Source of the DNA: Lobosporangium transversale
Taxonomy: Eukaryota; Mortierellomycota; Mortierellomycetes; Mortierellales; Mortierellaceae
Reading direction: 5' to 3'
Assembly (NCBI RefSeq): GCF_002105155.1
Contig: NW_019028979.1
Span: 434,001-498,000 of the forward strand
Length of the DNA stretch: 64,000 nt
Part shown: positions 1 to 13,032 of the stretch, piece by piece
Position numbering within the stretch: position 1 is the first letter of the stretch
Layout of the letters: every line of letters starts with the position of its first letter
Translations under genes and position numbers: made by a program
Notes under the pieces: generated by a model
Database searches by the model: none
The model's input: the letters and a program-made list of their open reading frames with translations, nothing else
What the model was told of the DNA's origin: nothing

Positions 1-478
1 GCCTTGTTTTCATGTAACTCAACCTTTCAGTCTTGCTATCTCGTTCCTTCTAAAAACTCCATTCAGTGAATTTTATTTAGACTCTGCCCGCTAAGCATTG
101 ACTGATAAATCAAATCAATCGCGCCGTATTAGGTATTATGCTTCGACATAGGATGTAAACCTTTTTTTGCGTGGGATATTGCTATGTCAAAATGAAGAAT
201 ACGAGATTTGGCTAGTTCGTAGTCAAGAATCATTTTCCTCTATGAGCTATCTGGTCTGAATGTCATGTAGCTGATCCTACCACAGTGTAGAGCATAGCAC
301 GTTATAAATGGAGATAAGAGAAGGTTGCGAGTAGATGTCAGGCTGGTAGCCATGATGACTAATAAATAGCTTTGTTTGTGCAGTCTCAAGGCGATATTTA
401 TTGAGTGTAATTCAATGTTACTTAGTTTTATGTGTAAGTATTAAAGAGAGAACAGCACTATTTGCCTTTGGTATACAT
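1..478. other. Spacer, no gene seen
   Basis: AT-rich sequence downstream of the CDC50 stop. Only short open frames without recognisable content. Confidence 0.6.
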
Positions 479-2503
479 CTAGTAACGAGCGCTTGCACCA
501 GTAGTCGTGGCAGACGTGGCTGCATTGGTCATAGCTTGATTTGACACTGCGTTCTGGTTCCAGGACAGATAAGTATGATCGCCCAGTCGTCGAGGCTTGT
601 ACAAGTGGCGAGCAGTGAACAAAAGTCCCAGAACCACACAAAGAACACCTACGACAATATATGCAATACCCAAAAATGGGTTACGTCCTCCCATAAACGA
701 CACTGTCGAAATCACCAGCGACTTTGTGCCTCCATACGATGTGACATTATAATCTAAACAAAACATGCAAATAATCATTTATTCAAACGTTAACGCTTTA
801 AAAAGAAAAAAGGAAAAAAAAGAAAATCACATCATCAGTACTTACTCATGTCAATATCAATGGTATAAGTTCCGCTCAACAGATCATCTTGTTCATTCTT
901 GGAATACAACTTCCTAAAGTTAGGCAAACCAGCAGTGCGCATCCAGACCTGGAAATGCTCATCTTCGCTAGGATTGATGGGCGGGGTTTGAGCAGAGTAT
1001 CCTTTTTTGTATTTTGCCCAGTTAGGTGGGGGTCGGACCATGCTTAGATCTGTGTATCCTGGAGGCCCATACTTCTTTTGATCACTGCTCCATGAGATCC
1101 CAGTATCGGTAAGGATATATGATTTGTTATTGTTAGTGTTACTGTCGGATGGGTACAAGAAAAGCCCCAGCGTATCTAAAGCGAGAAAACAAAAGGTAAA
1201 AAAAATAAAGTAAGCCAACATTTTCTTTTTTGTCGATCGAAGATCACCTGAGGATTATGGCCATCATTCTATAGGAAAGCCAGTATATACCATTGAATAT
1301 CGAGTTAGCGATCAAACCACAAGGATAGATGGGGTAATCGACCCCATTCTCTTTGACAATGGCAAGTGGTTCACATGAACCACCATTAAGTTCTGCTACA
1401 CTGCGTGGTGCTCCAGATAACTGCTTTGCGTCCAAACTCTTCACATAGCGACGGTGGTTCTGATAAAAATTAGTGAGGCGATAGTAGACAAAGACGGGTT
1501 TCTTCAAGGTGACAGGCAAGTTGAACTTGATGGTGCATTTCCGTGTTTGCCAAGTCTCGCCGTTGCCGGAACCAACTGCTGGGATTGATTTGTACTCTGG
1601 TGGCACTCCGTCACCAGAGGAGCCGGGAAAATTGACTGAATATGAGTCCTGCGGGACCTGGACAAATGTAGGACCGACCTTATCACATTGTGTATAATCA
1701 ATATTGACCTCCGCAACCTGCGCAAAAAATAAAAGAAAAAAAATCAGGAAATGCGGATATAATGTGAGCCTTTGTCGATTAATATAATGAGGAAAGAGAC
1801 AGCCTAGGGTTTTCTCCCTCTCATTGTTATGCTTGGCTTTGGCTGTTGGAGTATCCTTGCATGATTTATACTAAATTGATTGATTGGTAGTCCATACTGT
1901 ATTTTCGCCCTTGCTTCTTTTTTCTGCAAACAAGGTTGGCTTACTGGCTGACTGGCTGATTTCACTGTGCCTAAAATATCCAATGCTCATACTCATTTGA
2001 TCATGTCTGTGCCGACTCTTCAACTTTCTTTGCTCAATTGGATCATCTACAACAGGGGGAATAAAGGGAGAGAGAATAATAATCATAATAATGAATGACA
2101 CCTACAGTATCACTCGCCCAGAGCAGCAGGCCACCGAGAGGAGCAAACAAGATACCAACAAGTAGGAACGTAGGCAGCACTGTTTTGGGTGTCAATATGG
2201 GCTGCCAAGCCTTAAGTCGCTGCTGCTTGAAGGCCGTGTCTATTGAGTTGCAAGAATGAATGGTATGGCGTGAGTTTTACAAATGATGGAGACCACAAGA
2301 AATAAAAGGGACAGGAAAGTGTTGCAAATTGCATTATTTAAATGAAATCAGTTGCTTTCAACACTAGAAGAAAGCGCAGACGATGTAATGAAATGCATTG
2401 AGAGAGAGATGGAAAGCAATTGTCATAGGATAATAAAGTAGGAGAGAGAAGCGAAGAAAAGGCACATACTGGCAGGCTTCCTGCTCTTTGTCTCGGAGGA
2501 CAT
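479..2503 (-). CDS. CDC50: CDC50/LEM3-family P4-ATPase (lipid flippase) beta subunit
   Basis: Five exons: 2470-2503, 2106-2239, 1291-1717, 846-1175, 479-753, all GT-AG, giving 399 aa, a usual family length. CDC50 proteins pair with P4-ATPases, help them leave the ER and support phospholipid flipping in Golgi, endosome or plasma membrane. Seen: N-terminal signature [17 protein letters not shown] spanning the first splice, TM1 ([18 protein letters not shown]), a large lumenal domain with [18 protein letters not shown] and [13 protein letters not shown] (the last spanning a splice), conserved cysteines, and a C-terminal TM2 ([17 protein letters not shown]). The reading frame is unbroken through all junctions. 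Which paralogue (CDC50, LEM3 or CRF1 type) cannot be told from sequence alone. Confidence 0.93.
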
Positions 2504-3439
2504 TGTGTTGGCAGGAGAGAAAGTATGCGAAAGAGTGTTTGGTAGGTGGAAAAAAAGAGAATGTAAGAGAAGACTGAGTGGAATGAATGTGATTGAAGTG
2601 AATGTGCCCAAAGAGAGAATCAATAAAAGAGTCAGATGTCACATCCATGCGCTCACTGGTACGCAAAAGACAAGATTTTGCGCAAAGTGGCTTGGAAACT
2701 GGTGCAAGAAGCTGGTTTATCTAATAAACTAAGACGCCTAGTCCTGCTACCTCAACTTTCTCAACTTTCTCAACTTTCATTACATGATTAAGCGTTATCT
2801 ACTCTTTTTCCCTGCTTGAATATATGTATAAAACCAGTCAAGGAACAGACAATCCATACTCTGATTATGTAGCTAATGCGCTTTATGAACTTTTCAAGCC
2901 CAAAAGAAATCGTTTCTCTAAGGCCTCGCTAAGGTGTGCATGGCTCCATGCCAGGAAGCAACATCATAAAACTCAAAACCCTTAGTATATAGAAAGGCAA
3001 AACACTATGACCACACCTCCTTCACAGAGATAAGAAATTCAATCTCTAAACATATAGTGTCACTCACAGTGAGTGGGGTTGTGGATATCTTGATGTGAAA
3101 AGATTTATGCCCAAGCAACTCTTGCGGTAGGCATTGGAAGTAGGATGCACCCGAATACTCTCTTTCATGAACGTATCGTTATCATTCCGGGCCATATCCG
3201 GAAACCCAACAGGATAAAATATTCATTTTACCAGTCTACATGTGTAATACAAAGAGCAATGAGATGTTACGCAACCTGATGCACGCGCTTTTTATATTTT
3301 TATCTTTAGAATCATTAAGGTCTCCGATCTACATGTACAGAACTAGATGTTGATATAGGACGTGAATGGTATATGGGCTATGGTTATGGGTGTAGGGATT
3401 ACGAAAATAAGAAACTTCATTGCTTTTTTTTTTTCCTTT
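2504..3439. other. Spacer between CDC50 and transporter genes
   Basis: Upstream region of CDC50 and downstream region of the transporter. Nothing coding is supported apart from the small tandem repeat. Confidence 0.6.
2752..2778. repeat. CTCAACTTT tandem repeat
   Basis: Three copies of CTCAACTTT in the spacer upstream of the CDC50 gene. Confidence 0.8.
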
Positions 3440-4837
3440 TTACTTTGATCCAAGAGGAACATCATAAAGCTCCTGCTTGGCACCATAATCTTGCGTAAGT
3501 TTTTCAGTTTGAAGCGAACGAGCCTCAGCCTCCAGACGACGATAAGGTGCTTTGTACAAATATACAGGGAAGGTGGCAATCACACACCAGGCAGCGATAA
3601 AGATCAATGGAGGATTAATGCCAGTCTCAGCAGCCTTTTCGTCGTCCTGGAGGGCTCCCAGGACAAGCAAGAAAATGACAGCAAAGAATTGACCGGAGCC
3701 CCAAAGAAGCGAGGTTGACGATGCAGGTGTGACAGGGTATGTGCATTCTACACCCAGCTCCAACACAATAGGCAGCAGTGAAAATGAGAAGAGACCAAGG
3801 AGAGCTGAAGCAACAACGATGCCGATGAGGAAGTCTTTGCGGACGACAAAGACAAAGATGATGTAGAATAAAGTTGCCAAGGGAACCATCGTCTTGAGCA
3901 ATGTCTTGTACTGCTTGTTACGATCAATTACTGGACCAGAAATACCAGCACCAACTAAACCGGCCACAATCATCGCGGCACCAAAGTAGCCAGCCTCATT
4001 TGCGGTGTAACCGAAAGGAGCGCTGAACTGAGAAATAAGAGACGAGAAGGCGTTGAAGAAGCCAACAAAAGTTCCAAACAAGAACATGAGGATAAGGAAT
4101 TGCTTGTTGGAGCCGACCTTCTTGAGACTGACCCAAAAGGGCTCCTCGGAAGTCTCCAGAAGAGCCTCTGCTGCCGAAGGCGAAGGAGGAGTAGGAGGAC
4201 GCTCAGACATGAACAACACGGGAATAAAGGCTACAACTGCAAGGATGACGCATACGAGAACCGATGTAGACATGGAATCCTTGTCGGTTGTAATGATGGG
4301 AATAATCAATTGAGCGAGAGCAGCAGCGAGAGCATTGGCAACAGAGCCGATCATGGTAGCAGTCGTACGTCCGTTCTCAGAGAACCAAACGGCAGCGTAC
4401 TTGGGGGGCACGTTCAAGAAGAAAGGCTGAGCAGAGGCTGCGATGATCTGGCCAACCAAGGTCAGTGCCACTCGACCGCCTGGGCTGTCGGGTGTGGAAG
4501 TGATGAAGTGGGCGATATATCGAAGGAGAGCACCAATAAATTGAATACTGGCACCAAAGAGCAAACTTTTCTTGATGCCCACCTTCTCAAACATCCAGCC
4601 TGAGACAGGACTCATAATCAAAAAGGCAACGAAGTATAAAATCGATGTGAGATTGACAATTGTACTAGAGCAGTTTAGGTATGCCTGTGCTGCATCAGCA
4701 ACTGATGAATAGGTCAGCCAGACAAATCCTGTCGAAATATTGAGCAGGACGATGGCAAAGAGGCCAACGAAGCGGGACTTGTAGGTGACATAGCCCCGAT
4801 TATCTTCGGAATATGCCAATGTAGCCGATTCACCCAT
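3440..4837 (-). CDS. Major facilitator transporter, SLC49/FLVCR-like
   Basis: Single exon, 465 aa, starting MGESATLAYSEDN after an A-rich leader. About twelve hydrophobic segments and a long central loop (PPTPPSPSAAEALLETSEEP) fit an MFS carrier. The N-terminal half has the SLC49 pattern: an Asn/Thr-rich loop, then SGWMFEKVGIKKSLLFGA, the MFS loop 2-3 signature, then FIGALLRYIAHF. The family includes haem, choline and related exporters or importers in animals. Fungal members are mostly uncharacterised, so the substrate is unknown. Surface or organelle membrane is inferred. It lies tandem to the CDC50 gene on the same strand with about 0.9 kb between them. Confidence 0.85.
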   Translation of the reverse strand: MGESATLAYSEDNRGYVTYKSRFVGLFAIVLLNISTGFVWLTYSSVADAAQAYLNCSSTIVNLTSILYFVAFLIMSPVSGWMFEKVGIKKSLLFGASIQFIGALLRYIAHFITSTPDSPGGRVALTLVGQIIAASAQPFFLNVPPKYAAVWFSENGRTTATMIGSVANALAAALAQLIIPIITTDKDSMSTSVLVCVILAVVAFIPVLFMSERPPTPPSPSAAEALLETSEEPFWVSLKKVGSNKQFLILMFLFGTFVGFFNAFSSLISQFSAPFGYTANEAGYFGAAMIVAGLVGAGISGPVIDRNKQYKTLLKTMVPLATLFYIIFVFVVRKDFLIGIVVASALLGLFSFSLLPIVLELGVECTYPVTPASSTSLLWGSGQFFAVIFLLVLGALQDDEKAAETGINPPLIFIAAWCVIATFPVYLYKAPYRRLEAEARSLQTEKLTQDYGAKQELYDVPLGSK

Positions 4838-5133
4838 GATAAAATGAAGAAGTATCGAGGTGTAGTGAGAAAGGGCAAAGTGAGGGTAATGCAGATACCA
4901 AAGATGTGATATAAGAGCGTAAAAGAATGATTTGAGACGATTGAGATTCGATTAAATTGCCTGAAACCAGAAGAGCAGACAGACAATCAAAGTAAAAATG
5001 TGAATGAATTGAATGAATGAATGAATAAAGTAAATGAAGTGATGAAGAAGAGGAAGAAGGAGGGAGAATGAATTAAACGAGAAAAGAATGAAGGAGGATT
5101 GAAAAAAAAATCAATGAAGAAAGAAAAGAAAAG

Positions 5134-5166
<33 letters not shown>

Positions 5167-5530
5167 GAAGAAAGAAATAGGACTCCACGCAATACCGGTT
5201 AAGTCGTTGTCCTGTGCTGTGCGAGAAATGCTGCCTCATTGGTTTGCAGGACTGAGTAAATGGTGGTGGTACAACGAGGATTATCAGTCCTTTCACGACT
5301 CTTTGGAAAAATAAATGCTCTTTGCTCTCTTCCTTACTCAGCAAGTATAAGCAATCGTCCTTATCACAATCAACACCCATGCAAATATATTTGGTGGCGG
5401 CCATGATTTAAGGCATCGGAAAGAGTGACAAAACAGATACTCTTCTCTTTGATCTATAAGAAATGGTTTCGTACATTTACTTTAACATCGCTCTCTTTAT
5501 TGTTACTTTTCTTTTTTCTTTAAAAAAAAA

Positions 5531-5579
5531 AAGGCGAGTTGCTGTAAGAAAGCATGTAAAAACTCTTACAACTCGCCTT
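5531..5579. repeat. Strong imperfect hairpin
   Basis: AAGGCGAGT pairs with ACTCGCCTT and TGTAAGA with TCTTACA, 16 bp in all, with a TGC bulge on the left arm and a 14-nt loop. It follows a short A tract and lies in a gene-poor stretch. Confidence 0.7.
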
Positions 5580-6554
5580 CATGCAGCAAAATAACACAAC
5601 TGTTGTTGTTTTTTTTTTTTTCTTTCATTCCGCTCGTGTCACAGGCAAAGTATAAATGTGGAGCAAATGCACTTGAGCAAAACGGGAAGGATAGAAATAA
5701 AAAATGAGCCTAAAAAAGAAAAGCATGTCCTCCATTTGCCCTGTCCAACGCACCGGCAAATTGCTGAGAAATATGAATTTGAGTCTGCCATTGGCTCTTG
5801 TACGACAGAGTGTATAGGAATCAAAGCTCATTTTCAACATTCAAGGGAACGATCCACAGTCCCTCATGCTTGTGAAGAGAAATGCTATCATAAATTGTAC
5901 CTGTATCATGGTAAATTATACCACATGTCCTGACAGCCGTGCCAGTTCCTCGTTCCCTTCCCATTGCTCTCAAATGGATGCCACCTGTACAATAGGTCGT
6001 TGTCTAATAACGAGATGGATGGCTTTGAAACAATCGAAAGCAAAAAATAAGTTCCAATACTTTGCTGTTCCTATTTAAAGCATTTTTCATTTAGCGAAAA
6101 GCGATCATTGATTTAATTTCAAATAATGAGTTTTCCCTTCGCGCCTTCATTCTAGTGAACTAGTCATGTGCAAATGACTTTCATACGTTTGGATCCCTCT
6201 AAGATCTCTTATGATGATGCTGATCTATCGCTCCTTATTTTTGTTTGAAGTATTAATGCTCACTTTCTCGAATTCATGACGCTACTAGAATCAGGGATTC
6301 ATAGATATTTACAATCCATTCCATAGTCTTCGGACTACTCTTGTTTCCTAATAAAACATCCATGAGAAAGAAAAGCAATATGGATTGTCGGCATGACTCG
6401 ACGGGCAGGAGAGAATCATCAACCCTTTTTTTTTTTGTGATGCATGACTCCTTACTCACACGACCTTCTATAAAAAGCAATTGCTTCAGTTTACCTGGTA
6501 CGACTCCATCGTCAATCTAAAAGCTCAAGTGCTTGGATGAAACAAGAGTTCTTG

Positions 6555-6557
6555 TTT

Positions 6558-6592
<35 letters not shown>
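6555..6592. repeat. T10-A28 junction
   Basis: Ten T followed directly by twenty-eight A, able to fold back on itself. One of about thirty long A or T runs in the window. Confidence 0.8.
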
Positions 6593-6593
<1 letters not shown>

Positions 6594-8987
6594 TGCATCG
6601 AGTACAAGAGATGGAAGGGAAATGTTCTAGTAAAAGAGAAGATGAATATAGAACTGGTCAAGAATTAGCCAGGAGAGAATAATGCTTTTATTAAAACACG
6701 AAACGGAAGGACAATGACTATTTTCATGGCTCCTTGAACTCGAATTTTTCTTGCAATAATGACTTTGGCTGTTCTATCTGGCCGTAAGCGCTCAATTACT
6801 AGCCTGTGATCAGATGGAACACACAAAGGGAAATGTCCTACTGAAATGAAAGGATTAGATGGACATGGATGCAGTGAAGAGAAGCAAGTTATTGATTCGG
6901 CATTTCGGGCACAAAAATAACTGTGCCCAAAGACGAAAATAACAATGACCTGACTTGAAATAGAACCATTGTTCTGTACTGCAATCAACTACGGTTTAGA
7001 ATCAAACAAGTACATACCGAATCTGATGTGATGAGTGTACATGAACAGTGCACTCTTTGCTACATCCTCACTGCACCCAAATATATACATAGTTAAACAT
7101 CGCAATGAGGCGCAGGTTCATAAAAAAGAGCAACAAGATGTCGCATGGTTGCGCCATATTTCTTACTCCTTTGTCCTTTGAGGAGTCCTTGTGTCCAGTC
7201 TATGTTCCCAGTCTTCCATAGATGCAATGCAAGCCTTCGTTATTTTTACATGTTAGGTGAATATATATATACATCATATTCCTTTCAGTTGTTGTGTTCC
7301 TTTTCTCTCTTTCAATTTTATCTGCATCTTCATTCTTACTTCCACATCCGCTTTGTCATTCTTTGTTTATCCTATTATTGTATGCCCCGAGCAACTTGCT
7401 ACCAAGATACTCTCCTCGTTTACCTCCTTTTGACTCACTTTTCTTCACTTGAATCTGTTGTGATAACTCCAATACAATATCACTAACCTCTTCTCTTGAT
7501 CATCGGTAAGGGATTTTTTTCTCTTTTCTACTTTTGCGACATTCATTTCTATTCGTACCTGTAGGTTCCACTTGCATATCCACAAGGGTATATGATCAAA
7601 ATTTGATTATATATCCTTAAAGAAATACTCCTTCCAATGACAGCGCATGTGGACATTAAGCATTATTTTCTTTTTGTTCGTTAATGTTCTCATTCTGATA
7701 AATATATCTTACATTCATCACACAAATTATCGTGCCACTGGCTCTGCCTCCTCTTTGTTTGTGGCAAAACAGTCTAGAATATACGAACTCAATATAGGAT
7801 GACTATTAAGTGTTGCATGCATCCACTTCAACCTCATTGAAACACAAATGAGAAAGAATGGGTGGATGAGTTTTTCTTTTTTCTTTTTCTTTTTCTTTTT
7901 CTTTTTTTAATCGCGGAATGTTTATCTCGGGATCTGTTTTGTTTGTTTGTTCATTTCTACATCCATCTGTCCTACAGAAGGCCTTTTATTTTGGCTCACA
8001 ATTGCGCGCGCTATGGTCCCCTAAACTCAAATTTTATATTTACATTTGCACATTACACGCACATACTACTTTGGGACGCACGCGAGCTTTTGAGATTGAT
8101 CAGTAGCATTGTAAATCTTTCATTTCGTGAATGTTGCATTGAATGCCATGATCTTCCATGGGATCAGGGCTACAGGAGTGAAATCACACACACACACATG
8201 CACACACGCACATATTTATGTTTATATAACGTCATATAAGAAAAAAATATATAATCCTTGCGACACATCAGGATATCGGCCTTTTCGAGCACAATAATGC
8301 TCCGTACATATTAGAAAGACCATCCTGTCGATTCAGGGTCAAGCCCAAAGGGAGGAGAAGCAGGATACACAACAACAGCTGTCTTTGTAATATGTGCTTT
8401 TATTTTAACTTTTCATATTTTTTAAAAAAAGGATCTTCTCCCTCATTTTTCTCTTTCTTCCCTTCCTCATCTCTCATCCTACATCCCCCATCCCTCCTCT
8501 CCTCATCCTCAGCCTGCCTCTGTTCCTGACCAACCATACGCCTACACTCCAACATACTCCTCATCTCTACCTAGGTACACCAATCTTTTCCTCTTTCAGA
8601 TCTGCGCTTTTTCATTTATTTGTTTCTGTGTTTACAATATACATCGAATATCCAGTATTACCCAAACCCAGATCCTCTTTCGTCCCATACCCCACACTCC
8701 ATACTCGACCCTTCCCTTGCCTACATTAAACACATACACTTCTCTTCTGTTCACGCCACCATAACAAAGCTAGCCACCTACTTCTATTTCTAGCTAGCTA
8801 CATCTGTTTTTTGTACCATGTATATGTGCTGGACTGAGGAGCATTGAACAGCCCACAATGGCCAATCTTTCCGCTTTTTCAATTTTGCTCCCGTTCTGAT
8901 TCTGATCAAACAATTCTGGTTTTTTTCTTCTTTCTTTTTTCTATCCGTAATAGACCACAACATTTTAAACGTAATAGTTCTTTCAAC

Positions 8988-9580
8988 ATGAAGTTTGGAC
9001 AGCATCTGGCCGAGTCAATTCAACCCGAATGGTCATTCAACTATGTCTCGTACGATGAACTCAAAAACGTACTCAAGTCACGAACTGCCGCCCAGATATG
9101 GACGGAGACTGATGAAGGTTACTTTGTAGAGCTACTTGAGCGTGAGCTCGAGAAGGTCTACAGCTTCCAAAATGTTAAAATTGGTGAAGTACACCGTAAG
9201 CTTTCCTATTATAGCACTCAAGCGCAAGATTTCAAAAAAAATGGGGCCCAGGAAGAGACCTGGAGAGCACTTGAAATCGAACTCTACCGCCTTGTGGCTG
9301 AAATTGATGTTCTAGCCAAGTATACCCGCCTTAACTACACAGGTTTGCTCAAAATTGTCAAGAAGCATGATGTAGGTGAACATGATTCTATCTTAGTAAC
9401 GGCATATAGATTCAAATGGCAAACAGCAAGATGTTGGTTTATTATTATCGACAATGTTGGCCATGGCTTTCCTTTGAACTTGGTCTTCATAGGCCCAGTT
9501 TTTTTTGTTGTTGTTGTTGTTGTTGTTTTATCTATGGACACATTTTTGCCATGATGACAACTTACCACACGATCAGATCG

Positions 9581-9615
<35 letters not shown>

Positions 9616-10578
9616 TCCCTTTCCGCAATTAACACAACCCATATTTAGAGATGGGTGTCGTAAAGATTTGCACGCATGTTAGCGTCCCGCCTGCTCTGCC
9701 TCTTTTTATTCCATCATCTCCGATTTGGAATGTAAAATACAGCCAACCGGCACTACAAAATTCGATCCAGGCCCAGAGTGCATGCTCTGTGGGTCTCGAG
9801 CTACGCCTAAAAAAAAAAATGGCTGTCATTGTGTCATTGGCGTTAAATTGGGTCAAATTGGAGTGGCGTGCAGTAACCAGCAGACGTTTGGTACTAAGAA
9901 TCCGACTCCACCCCAACCTCCATTGCCTCCATTGCCTCCATTACAATTATCGTTACTGCTTTTGTGTTGTATATACGTTTGTGGTTAATCATTAGAGTGG
10001 GCAGTTTGCAATCATCCCCGAACGGAGAATGAGTCGTCTTGGTCCTGCAGAAATCCGCCGTTCCTGCAATCATTGCAAACTAATACATCTGTTTCACTCA
10101 AATCCCCTACCCCTGGATATGACATGCCAATTCCCTCATCTCACTCATTCTCTATCATTACGTGTGTTTTTTATAGAAACAAACTGGATGGATGCTCAAG
10201 TCCATCTTCCATGTCCGCCTTAACACCAAGCCTTTTCATAAAGAGAACTACGATGCAGTTATTGTGCGCCTGTCAAACATCTACCACATTGTCGCTGCCA
10301 GAGGCCAAAAGCTCAAGGGCGACAGTCAGTTTTCAAACGTGGATTCTGCCGCGTTCGTACGCGACACTACCAAGTATTGGGTGCACCCCGACAACATCAC
10401 AGAGGTCAAGCTGGTCATCATGAGGCACTTACCCGTCTTGGTTTTCAACACCAAGAAAGAGTACGAGGAAAATGACTCCGCCATATCATCTGTCTATGTT
10501 GACAATGAGGATTTTGAGTGTTATCAAGGACGTCTCGAGAAAACCGACATGGCACAGGCAATCCGTATCCGGTAAGCT

Positions 10579-10612
<34 letters not shown>

Positions 10613-12570
10613 CGCTCGTGTGAGCGAAAATAGAATATCTTGTTGTAATCTATTTTTGTCTCCAATTCTTGCGAAACATATTCTTTACGACCAGGCAACG
10701 GGCTTGTATGGATACTTGATTGACATAATTGACACACCATTAACCTTATGCTCCCCACATTCACGCCTGTACTTTTTCAAATATAGTTGGTATGGACCTA
10801 CTCCCACTGAAAATGGTCAGTGCTTCTTGGAAAGAAAGGTTCACCGTGAGAAATGGACGGGAGAACAGAGTGTTAAGGAGCGTTTCCCTATCAAGACAAA
10901 GTATATCAATCCATACCTAGCAGGCGAATATACCATGGATGTTAAGTTTGCCAAGCTCCGTGCTCGCGGCCAAAAGTCTGTCAAAGATGTGGAACTGATG
11001 CAGAAACTTGCCAATGACGTGCAAACGAGCATTGTTACTAAAAAAATGCGCCCCACGATCCGTGCCTTCTACCGTCGTACTGCCTTCCAGCTCTCCAACG
11101 ATGCGCGCGTCCGCATTTCCCTCGACACAGAACTGGCCCTGATCCGTGAGGATGACTTTGGTGGCCGGAGGCGTGCTGGTGACAATTGGAAACGCGAGGA
11201 CATTGGTATTGATTGGCCTTTCAAGCAGCTTCCTGCTGAAGATATTACTCGCTTCCCCTATGCTGTCCTGGAGGTCAAGCTTCAGACACACCATGGTCAA
11301 GAGCCACCTGCCTGGATTGTCGAACTGATCAACTCACACTTGGTTGAGTCTTGTCCTCGTTTCTCTAAATACATTCATGGTGTTGCCACACTACTGGAAG
11401 ATAAGATTCAGATCCTTCCTTTTTGGCTACCGCAGATGGATCAAGAGATTCGCAAGCCTCCTAATACAGATTTTGGTTTGACCAGTTTCTTGCCAAGATC
11501 TTGGCCCGTAGGCACACCCCAAGCTGGGCCACGCCCAACATTAGCTCCACGAGCCCTTATTGAGGGCAGCTCAGATTCAACTATTAAGGGTACCAAATCT
11601 CTCTCAGAATTTGAACCAAAAATGCCCAAGACTATGGACAAAGCTACATATCAGCAAAAAATGGCAGAGAAGAACGCTAACCGTCGCCCAGCCAACAGCA
11701 GCGAGAATACCTTTTACAATCAATCTACGCCTATGAGTGCTTCAAAGGCTAGCGTGGCACACTCGCATCCTCTTGTTGATAACGGATCCACTGTTTCTGA
11801 CCACGCTTCAATGGCTCCACCAGCTCGTCCTTGGGTCGACCGTCTCAATAACCGTGACTCTCCGCTCTCGCTTGGTGCGGAGCCCGCCATGAACGAGAAG
11901 AATCCCAGCAAAGCCAATGATGGCAACAATGAGGATGGTCTTTTGCGCAAGAAGTCGACCATTCGCCGCAAGCGTTTTGGCTTTAGGGAAAAGCGATCCT
12001 CCGTCGTACCCAAGCGTACCACTGCACCCGTTAGAATGGAACCTAAAGTTTTCTTTGCCAATGAGCGTACTTTCCTAAACTGGCTTCAATTCTCAGTCTT
12101 GCTTGGATCGGTAAGTTCAACAACTTACTACCATGCGATTTACTGTGTCCTTCCTGAAGGCATTTATCATGTCGTATCACAGCTTTCTGACAGATTTTTT
12201 TTTTTTTTTTTGGTTAATAGATCGCGCTCACGTTGTTAAACTTTGGCAACCACATGACTCGCGTCTCTGGAGCCGTGTTGACAGTTATTACACTATTGGC
12301 CATGCTGTACGCCCTCGGTATCTTCCATATCCGTCTGTCCAATATTTTGTCATCAAAAGCCAATCGTCAATTCCACGATCGCGTTGGGCCAACTGTTCTT
12401 TGCGTGTTCTTGTTCGGAGCATACTTTCTCAACTTTTACAGTAAGTCACCTTAGCCATTTTGGCACAAGAGACTTGAAAGTTATTCTTCTCTTTTGACTA
12501 ATCAACTTACTTTCTTTTTTACCCTTCTATAGCGAAATTCATTCAAGCCAATAAAACAGGAACGGCATAA
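8988..12570 (+). CDS. VTC4: Vacuolar transporter chaperone 4, SPX-TTM polyphosphate polymerase
   Basis: Five exons: 8988-9371, 10177-10571, 10787-12110, 12221-12440, 12533-12570, giving 786 aa. VTC4 makes inorganic polyphosphate from ATP and feeds it into the vacuole; its SPX domain senses inositol pyrophosphates. Seen: SPX domain from [20 protein letters not shown] (residues 1 to about 150), triphosphate-tunnel catalytic domain from about residue 194 ([38 protein letters not shown]), and the [16 protein letters not shown] stretch carrying the lysine typical of VTC4 and absent in VTC2/3. A basic low-complexity linker follows, then three C-terminal TM segments from about residue 702. Intron 1 is 805 nt, and introns 1-3 hold A33, T32 and an 18-nt T tract. 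The start was chosen at the SPX methionine. Confidence 0.95.
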
Positions 12571-13032
12571 AGTGCTACTGTTTTTCATTTTCCAAAGGTC
12601 GTTTCACTATGCTTTAGTATCAAAAAAGGCTTGAAGCCAAATGTACACCACCATTTAATACATACCACAGAAGTGGCATGAGTTGGATTAAATATGGAGG
12701 ACAGGGAGGGCGGAAACCTTTTTTGTCATTTTTTTTTTAATCCAGAAACCATAACCTCAACTCATAATGTCGACACTAGTACTTTTGTTTATATATGTTT
12801 GCCTTTTCACTCTTATCATTTGTTCCTTTTTTCTTTCTTTTCTTTTTCTTTTTTTTCTTCTTTTTTTTTTTTGGAAGAGGAGTGTTTATTAAAGACATGG
12901 GATCTTTCTAATACCTGCTTCCAGCTTTAATTAGCGCTTTTATTTTGCAGGATCTATACCCTGCTGATGATATTAAGTCTATCTCTAAGATGATTATATA
13001 AGCATAGCATGATATCAATTATACATATGTAT
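12571..13032. other. Convergent spacer VTC4/OYE
   Basis: AT-rich shared 3' region with T-rich runs; nothing coding seen. Confidence 0.6.

Larger units (their letters stand above)
4838..8987. other. Gene-poor 4.1-kb region
   Basis: Includes the A-rich leader of the transporter gene, A31 at 5134-5164, the hairpin, the T10-A28 junction, and the pyrimidine-rich VTC4 promoter region. The minus-strand open frame at 6665-6988 has an unremarkable composition and no recognised motif. Confidence 0.5.

Noticed and set aside
5111-5404. Open frame ending in a long poly-Phe stretch
   Set aside because: The Phe run is translation of A31, and the rest has no recognisable motif.
6665-6988. 107-codon minus-strand open frame
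   Set aside because: No family, no supporting neighbours or splice context; kept only as part of the spacer description.
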